Part shown: in pieces, positions 57,776 to 64,000 of the stretch
How positions within the stretch are numbered: the stretch's first letter is position 1
How the letters are laid out: each line of letters opens with the position of its first letter
DNA from: Ilyonectria destructans
Lineage: Eukaryota; Ascomycota; Sordariomycetes; Hypocreales; Nectriaceae
Assembly: GCA_020740775.1 (NCBI GenBank)
Contig: JAHEWK010000005.1
Coordinates: 558,001 to 622,000, forward strand
DNA length: 64,000 nucleotides
Direction: 5' to 3'
Notes under the pieces: model-generated
Told to the model about the DNA's origin: nothing
Database searches by the model: none
Seen by the model: the letters and a program-made list of their open reading frames with translations, nothing else
Translations under genes and position numbers: made by a program

Positions 57776-57936
57776 TATTCTTCTTCGCTTGTGGCTTCTG
57801 GTGCTTCTAACTTCTTAACTCCGGGTGCTTCGGGTGCTTCGGGTGCTTTGGGTGCTTCGGGTGCTTCGGCTGACTTTTTGACTTCTGGACTCGGGATGAG
57901 TCGTTGACTTCTGGACTTCAGCAGATTTCTGAAGTG

Positions 57937-57948
57937 ATCTTGAAAGTA
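57937..57948 (-). other. self-primer binding site
   Basis: Minus strand TACTTTCAAGAT lies directly after the 5' LTR. It is the exact reverse complement of ATCTTGAAAGTA inside the LTR (minus strand 58010-57999). That is the arrangement of Tf1/sushi elements, whose own transcript 5' end primes minus-strand DNA. No tRNA-type primer site is evident. Confidence 0.65.
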
Positions 57949-58164
57949 TGTGAAAGGCCTCTAGTGAGTTGATTCAACTAACTAGTCCCTATGCTGTTTA
58001 CTTTCAAGATGAAGAAAGGAAAGAATCTAAATACAAACTGGGTGCGTGAAGACGCGTTATATCTTCTTTAATATAGAAGATTCGAGAATCAACTCGATGG
58101 CGCTGTGGAGAAGAATTCGGGCTTGGCGGCAGAGCCGCCAGCCAAGTGGGCCTGACCCGTTACA
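57949..58164 (-). repeat. LTR (5' LTR of the element)
   Basis: 216 bp, same sequence as the left LTR. Contains a TATTTAG box (58027-58033) about 20 nt upstream of the inferred transcript start at 58010. Confidence 0.95.
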
Positions 58165-58169
58165 AAGTG
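58165..58169. repeat. target-site duplication, right copy
   Basis: AAGTG directly after the right LTR. Confidence 0.9.
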
Positions 58170-59100
58170 TCCTGCATTACTGATACCACACCAACAACTC
58201 TCTATATCATTGCTGCGCTTCTTACTCAGCGTGTGTTATTAGTCAAAGATATCACATTTCAATCCACGTCTGATCTTCGGGACACTGCAGACTTCAGTAA
58301 GATCGAGTAAGTAGAGACATACTCGCTACGAACTTGCACCAGAATCCCTTCTAGGTATATTCATGAAGGTGCAGCCGCACTGACAACAGCATGTGTAGAA
58401 GGGCAGCTGGTCAGTGTCTTGAAGCTTTACATGACCTTGAACAGAAATCCTCCAGATCGCCATTCAAAGACCAAGATGATATTCTTCGAGACACCAAGTG
58501 TCTAATTCGACTGGTCTATATACGCCTCGTTATAAATCTTAGTTCTAGCTTGAAGTTATTGCGTACAGGAGATCCTAAACAAGTAGGAGCTGCATTGAAG
58601 GGATGTACTGGGGTGGCAAGATCAAAACAAAGCTTCTTGCAGATCATGACCCAGAATGTCGAGATCCTAGAACGACCTGCGACGACAGGAGTCGTATTCT
58701 TTGTCCGCGCAGAGGTGAACTTTTGGGGTCTAGAAAGCCTACTGTCGAGTTTCGAATGTGCGGTCCTAATTAGCAAATGGATCTTCGAGTTTTGCGATGG
58801 AGATCCGCCGAGCGAAGGTAAGCATACCTATCCTCAGACTAGATCCAGAGCTTCACAGCTAATAGACTTGAAGGTGAGCTTGGAATTATTGAACGAATCT
58901 GGGAGCTCGTAAAAGTTACATGGTCTTCCATTGACGACATGGAAGAGTTAACTCACAATCCCAACCTAAGTGACCTTGCAGTCTATAACTTAAGAATCTG
59001 GTCACATATTTTTATGTCTCCAGGTAACACAGCATTCGCTCAGTTCCTAGGTCAGAGCTTGGATGAATATGTAAAGCTCATTCAAGGTTTCATAGTATAA
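58170..59100 (+). pseudogene. C2H2/Fungal_trans regulator, 3' part
   Basis: Continues the gene broken at 52550 in the correct frame (VSCITDTTPTTLYIIAALLT across the junction). An intron starts at 58308 (GTAAGT) and ends near 58370; its acceptor is one of two AGs. A second intron lies at 58817-58872. The body carries the Fungal_trans C-terminal helices (CLIRLVYIRLVINLSSS; FECAVLISKWIFEF) and ends at 59098-59100. No new stops or frameshifts are seen, as expected for a very recent disruption. Confidence 0.8.
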
Positions 59101-59149
59101 TTATAAATTCCTCAGTATCCACCTTCTTGCCACGGTGTCCGCAGTCACT

Positions 59150-60605
59150 TCAGAGCAGTGAATTGAAACTACCGCCCCGACCAATCTTCAGGAGCTCCAC
59201 GTCATCATACAGTTTACCCTCACATTTGTACTTCTCGACGAGGTTGGGTCGGCCAGGCTTCCCTTCTCGAGGCAACTGATTCAAAAATCCCCAATGGCAA
59301 GCCTCCTTGTAGCCTTTTTCCTTCCATCCATTAATCTCGTTATCTGAATCCGTGTTCATCATCGGCAGAGTTTCCGGTATAGCCGGATCATGAGCAATAC
59401 AAACCATGACATTGGGCTCGGCGTCGAATTTCATGAGGTTTTGGGTAGTGTCATGTGCAAGACTCGGGTCATTGTAGATACTCGAGGGTCCAGATGACGG
59501 GCGGTAAAATGGCTCATGCCTACCTTTCTCTTCCCCTTTGGGATGTATGGACGTAAAAGTCGAAGCGGCACACGGGCAAGTGAAATACTTGTCAAGCCGG
59601 GCCGTCTTCGTCATCGGATCAGGTAAGGGGATATACCTCGAAGGTCGAAATACACCAGGAAAGTGGCAGATGTCTCCTCCCATGAATACAAATTCCATTT
59701 CGCTGGTGCGAGCTAATGCGCTGATGTGGCCAATTGAATGCTAACATTACAAGGTTAACAAATGCAGCTTGGCATACAGTAGCAGCACATACCCCAGGAG
59801 TGTCCAAGATATATAAACTACCATCGCCCCAGAAGTCGTATGCTTTGAGTCCACCGATGGTGCGGCTAGACGAAAAGTCAAGTTCCCAAAACGGACGTCC
59901 TCTTGAAGAAATTGGGAAGAGAATCAGTGACTGAAAGGAAAGTAGAAGAACGACGAAAACAACGTACACGAAATCTTTCTCCATCATCTCAGATCTCGGA
60001 TTACTTGGGTACCCAGGCAGATGTGTTGCAGCGAAATTCGGCCCAACAACAATCCCAACATTGGAGGGGAATCGAGTGGCATCGCCCGTCTGCACCCGAA
60101 CCCGCTTTGTTAGCCTGTGTCTTGGCAACGAAGTGCTTTCTTGTTCGAGGGCTCTTACGTGATCCCAATGATGGTGGCTCCAGATTATCCAATCTAGATG
60201 CGCAGGATTAGCTAGGCCTCGGCTTTAATGCTTGCTACTAGGGAAGGAGGTCGTACCGATTGTTCCTAGATCGACTTTCGATGCTCGTAACACATCTGCT
60301 ACATCCCAGTCCACGTGAAGACCTGGTGCTGAGACGCCCAATACTTCCAAGGCCGCCGGGGGGAGATCCTTGAAGTTTTTTCGAACGCCACAGTCAAATA
60401 AAGCCTTCCTCCCTGTCGTCAGGTTCTCAACAAGCCAACTGACGTTGGGGAGATTCAGGAACTCATGACCGGCTATTTCAGGCTCCAGTAACGTGTTTGC
60501 TTTACAAAGTAGCTTGGATCCTGTGTCGATGACCTGTAGTCGAACGGTGCCGTTTCCCTGGGGCAAGTCCAGGGTATTGATGGACATTTTGGAAGCTGTA
60601 AACAC
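59150..60605 (-). CDS. metallo-beta-lactamase-fold hydrolase, third copy
   Basis: Five exons (60605-60257, 60193-60159, 60089-59968, 59901-59793, 59740-59150) give 401 aa; the Met at 60587 is an alternative start nearer the family norm. A tiny 35-nt exon codes the metal motif HHHWDH. Other ligands: DTPG|HSIGH, MGGDICHF and IAHDP. Same long subfamily as the gene at 35058, with one extra intron. It is divergent from the RidA-family gene and next to the interrupted C2H2 regulator, whose product may once have controlled it (inference). Confidence 0.88.
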
Positions 60606-61047
60606 ATTTTCCCATGTCTAGCTTCAATAGACTCACCGACTAGTCTCAACTACGAGCAGTCGAGGATTGGGTATTGTGCGGGCCATGTAAGACATGTCGG
60701 CATCTAGCTTGATTGAGGTGTGGGTGGGGACCTAGAGAATTGAATCCCGAGTTGGAGCTGCCAATGAATCCCGAGGTAGTGGAGGAACAATTAAATCCCG
60801 AGTTAGAGCCGCCAATAAAAACCTGTGGTGGAGGAACAAGTAAATCCCGAGTTGGAGATAGCAGACAAATTCCGAGAACTAAATTCACACCAATAGTATA
60901 TATTTCATGTGCTTTGGCTGATTCCGGTTCTACTCATCTATTGCTGAGTACCAGAAACTTCTAGCCAACATATTGGTAAGTGGTCCCCAATCTCCCCTTC
61001 TCCTGCTGGCTAACCCCTGTTCCCAAGACAATCATCTCATTCCCATC
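60606..61047. promoter_or_regulatory. divergent promoter with CCGAG repeat array
   Basis: 442 bases between the third MBL gene and the RidA gene. It includes the repeat array described separately and presumably both promoters. Confidence 0.5.
60743..60880. repeat. dimeric tandem array carrying five CCGAG boxes
   Basis: Alternating A and B units of about 24-27 nt. A units begin AATCCCGAGTTRGAG and appear at about 60743, 60794 and 60843; B units end in GTGGAGGAACAA. CCGAG occurs at 60747, 60771, 60798, 60847 and 60872, all in the same orientation. This spacing resembles a multimerised regulator site. Confidence 0.6.
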
Positions 61048-61452
61048 ATGTCCAACCTTCAATATCACAATGAAACCGGCGCTGGCCAGAAACACAGTGA
61101 CCTCTGCCATTACTCCCAGGCAGTCGTCCTCGGCGACATTGTCAAGTGCTCTGGCCAGGGAGGCTGGGACAATACTGGCAAGCTCAACGCCGACGACATC
61201 AAGGGCCAGGTGGACCTCGCATTCGAGAATGTAGACCGTGTTCTCCAGACCGTCGGCCTCCGCGGGTGGGAGGATGTGTACTCAATTCGCTCGTATCACG
61301 TCGACATCGGAGCCTCGTTTGACCTCGTGGTCGAGAAGCTGAAGGAGCGGATCCCGGGTCACCGGCCAATCTGGACCTCTATTGCCGTGCCTCGTCTGGC
61401 GTTCCCGCAGATGCTAATTGAGATTGAGGTTGAGGCATACAAGGGGGCGTGA
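61048..61452 (+). CDS. RidA/YjgF/Rid-family protein
   Basis: Single exon, 134 aa, the family's usual length. Family role: RidA deaminates reactive enamine/imine intermediates from PLP enzymes; other Rid members are ring-opening or aminoacrylate enzymes. Visible: the glycine-rich KCSGQGGWD turn, ENVDRVLQTVG helix, and the C-terminal FPQMLIEIEVEAY strand. The start at 61048 (MSNLQYHN) is used because the upstream in-frame ATG at 60973 adds a non-conserved leader. Its pairing with an MBL hydrolase suggests hydrolysis of a lactam or imine-producing substrate (inference). Confidence 0.9.
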   Translation: MSNLQYHNETGAGQKHSDLCHYSQAVVLGDIVKCSGQGGWDNTGKLNADDIKGQVDLAFENVDRVLQTVGLRGWEDVYSIRSYHVDIGASFDLVVEKLKERIPGHRPIWTSIAVPRLAFPQMLIEIEVEAYKGA

Positions 61453-64000
61453 TCCTTGAGTGGAGGACCACATACATGTCATATCCTCCAAGGGTAAACT
61501 AGGAAGGCATTGTGGTGGCTAGGAAATATGGCGCAGGATAACAAAAAGCACGGTCATTGATTAACTTGTCACTTTGGAAACAATAAAATTCCGGATAGAC
61601 ATGACTGCACCTAATTTCCTCTCCTCCGTGCAGACTATCCCTAGATAGTACCCATCCGTACTCAGTATTGGTATTAGCTGGGGAGCGCATCGATTGACGG
61701 TGGCTACTGCACGACCTACATTTATATTCAAGTAAATAATCAGCTACACGCCTGTAAGACCCTGAAAGCAACAAAAACGTCGCTCTTGGCACAGTCAAAA
61801 CTGTCGCCTACGTTACGCCTACATTCGGAGCTCCACCCTGCTAGGGATAGAAGTATCTCCATACCGTGATTATATGGCAGGTGACATTGAGAATACACTT
61901 GTCCAATAGTGGGCGCGTTTGATTCGAACCAGCCGATAGCCGAGCCGTGTGTTTTCGCTGTTAACATATTATTTTAGACACAAGCTTGAAGCTGCCCCTC
62001 GCACTCACGAACAAGCTGCACACTTTGCCAACTTTACCTCATGACAATACTAGCAAATTAGAGGCATTATATTCTATGTGCATGTTTATCACCTCAGTGG
62101 TTGCCTAAAAATGGCTGCCTATATACTTGCCTGAAATATGTCAAGTCCCTTCGTGACCAGATGCAGCCGCTGCCGAAAGCGTTCTGTCGAGGCATATGGT
62201 ATTCCTCGAGCCCAAATCGAGGTTCCGTCAGAACATGCGGATATGACACCACCTAGGAGGTTGATAGTGATGGTTGTAGGATGGACTATTGTATATGTAC
62301 ATGTACTATAACATAAGTCTCATTAATTAACCACAGGGACACTGCAATCACTCACGGAGGGAATCTCAAAATTAGGACGTTTTATAAGAGACAACGGATT
62401 ACAGACCACCGCCCCTTCATTCTCATTCTCTAGGCGGCTTCCCAGATATGACTAGCGGGCCAAGCTGTATTCGGCAGAAACCCACTATCTCTAGCACGCC
62501 CAACTGCCGTATCGTCTTATCAGCGAACAAGGGTGCGGGCCGACAGCACAACACCGAAGACGCCAGCAGATTCGAGTCAGACATGAAATTAATCAGCAAA
62601 TAAGGTTAGGAGAGGAAGCCGAACTCCTCGGGCCGTTATCACACCGGGCCGTATCAGTCGGCATAAACCACTAACTCGCACCGCCCCGATTTTGTTAATG
62701 GCGTGGTGACCTTCCCAAACCGAGGGGGGGGGGTCGGGCCGAACTAAGGGCTGATGAAAAATGAAGGATTCTGTGAATTGAACTCGACATAGTTTGAGAC
62801 TGGTGAGATGCAGCATACAGTCACCAGGTCGAACAACCGTGGAATTCTCTCCAGTCGTCCCTGTAGGGCTGCTCAATGCAACGGCAAGAGAAGATTGTCG
62901 ATCCTCCGCTGATTCGACACGCCTTCAATCACGTCACCCCAAGATTGAAGGCCACGTACGCAGTACAGCTTCAAACATTCGGATTGGTTCAGCTTGGACT
63001 AGCTCAACGCTGAGACGTATTTCCTGGTGATTGAGCCCCTGGAGGCAGTTGGTCTGCAGCAGATTATGCTTACGCGGGAGAAGGGCTAGTTAATGGAGTT
63101 GTAAATGCAATAATCCCTTGTACAAATCACAGCATATCATCCCAGCGACTCTTACTTGCGGTACATGTATTACATTGACGTCTCGCTGAAAAATACCTTC
63201 TCCACCAGTTATACTACTCCTTGAATGCTTACCATACTTGTTAATAAGACAGCCCAGTCATTTGAAGAGTCCAGCACTCATAAAACTGGCTGGGGGCCTC
63301 AACAAGCTTGGGTACCTTGCATGATGCGCTTCTATCCTAACTATTTACGGAGTACCGTAACTACTAAAGCGTCCACTATTGAATGGGAGGGGGGTTTACG
63401 CCTACCATGCTTAGTCCCGACCAGGTTTATCCTGCCAGCGTGAACAGCGCCAGCGTTAAATAGCGGCGGTGACGCAGATAAGGCTGTGCCCGTTGAGGCA
63501 AAGCAGGGATCTGGTCGGACGCCCCGGAAAGGCGGTATGAGGCGTTAAATGGATCTCCCTCCGCTTAGCTCGCGATAGCTTAACCTGAATTTGAACACCA
63601 ACTCTCAAGTCATGGGTGTTTTCTACTCATATCACGCGAGCAACGCGTGTGTGGGCTTCTAACGCACTGTGAACTTAGATGTATAGTTCGACCTTACGAA
63701 TCGATAAAACGAATGCGAGTTTTACTAGTCTTTTTTTTTTTGGCTCGCAATCGTCTCACTCCCCACTACCAACTACGTAGTTCCCAGGGGGACAGACAGC
63801 GGCCATGAAGTGACTAACCAATTCCTGAAGATGCATCAGAAAATCAGGTCCAGTGTTCATTCCCTGCTTTTCGAGGAACTGTTTTTTCTAACCATGAGAA
63901 TTCAAGATACTTTAAAGACGCGACCATGATTCCTGCTTGGATGTTTGCCCAAGCCACATCAGTCTTGTCAAGTCTTGTATCATAATTATCTACTCACAGC
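61453..64000. other. gene-poor right end
   Basis: 2.5 kb without a gene I can support. Frames up to 99 codons on both strands lack motifs. A 57-codon frame at 62138-62311 starts with a Cys-rich CSRCRKR that hints at a zinc-cluster fragment but does not extend. There is a T tract at about 63730. Confidence 0.4.

Larger units (their letters stand above)
52551..58164 (-). mobile_element. Ty3/Gypsy chromovirus LTR retrotransposon (5614 bp)
   Basis: A complete element in minus orientation: two 216-bp LTRs that I find identical by eye, TG...CA ends, and 5-bp target duplication AAGTG (52546-52550 and 58165-58169). Internal order on the minus strand is gag, protease, reverse transcriptase, RNase H, integrase, chromodomain: the chromovirus order. 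Identical LTRs mean a recent insertion. It carries coding lesions (TAG between gag and pol, a frameshift after RNase H, TAG in integrase, altered protease triad), so it was probably mobilised in trans, or was damaged soon after arrival. Confidence 0.95.

Noticed and set aside
52767..58164. Several plus-strand frames within the retrotransposon
   Set aside because: Antisense to gag and pol, with no motifs.
62138..62311. 57-codon frame beginning with a Cys-rich CSRCRKR stretch, possible zinc-cluster start
   Set aside because: Only two Cys of the pattern, no continuation and no splice partner.
1..64000. CRISPR arrays, bacterial operons or ribosome-binding sites
   Set aside because: Spliced eukaryotic genes throughout; no spaced direct-repeat array. 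The only array seen (60743-60880) is a promoter tandem repeat.

Overview
The window is nuclear DNA of a filamentous ascomycete (Pezizomycotina). Most genes carry several short GT-AG introns of about 45-70 nt with CTAAC/CTGAC-like branch sites. The families are typical of such fungi: Zn2Cys6 and C2H2 'Fungal_trans' regulators, OPT and MFS carriers, DUG1-type dipeptidase, metallo-beta-lactamase-fold hydrolases, and a chromodomain Ty3/Gypsy retrotransposon. I cannot fix the genus. Intron borders given below were chosen because splice signals, codon phase and protein-family continuity all agree.

Layout. 1-5.8 kb: 3' end of an OPT oligopeptide transporter, a bacterial-type L-asparaginase II, and a DHA1-type MFS transporter followed by a coding-like scrap. 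6.5-11 kb: a coiled-coil protein divergent from an Hsp70-like gene that carries an in-frame TGA. 11-17 kb: a decayed sugar-transporter N-terminus, a seven-exon M20 Cys-Gly-type dipeptidase and a D-2-hydroxyacid dehydrogenase.

18-39 kb is a dense metabolic block: branched-chain aminotransferase-like enzyme, Zn2Cys6 regulator, 3-hydroxyisobutyrate dehydrogenase-like enzyme, MBL-fold lactonase-like hydrolase, carboxymuconolactone decarboxylase-like protein, sugar-type MFS carrier, zinc alcohol dehydrogenase, C2H2/Fungal_trans regulator, second zinc dehydrogenase, second MBL hydrolase, a protein of unknown family, and an old-yellow-enzyme oxidoreductase. Two regulators, one carrier, several oxidoreductases and ring-opening-type hydrolases side by side suggest a catabolic or detoxification cluster acting on a cyclic ester/amide or aromatic compound. 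The substrate is not deducible from sequence.

40-51 kb: a long low-complexity protein, a single-pass membrane protein, an intact Hsp70-like gene and a many-exon fungal regulator. 51-59 kb: a C2H2/Fungal_trans regulator, paralogous to the one at 30-32.7 kb, split by a 5.6-kb chromovirus with indistinguishable 216-bp LTRs and a 5-bp target duplication. The element shows a Tf1/sushi-like self-priming signature and several coding lesions. 59-61.5 kb: a third MBL hydrolase divergent from a RidA-family gene, with a CCGAG-repeat array between them. 61.5-64 kb holds nothing I can call.
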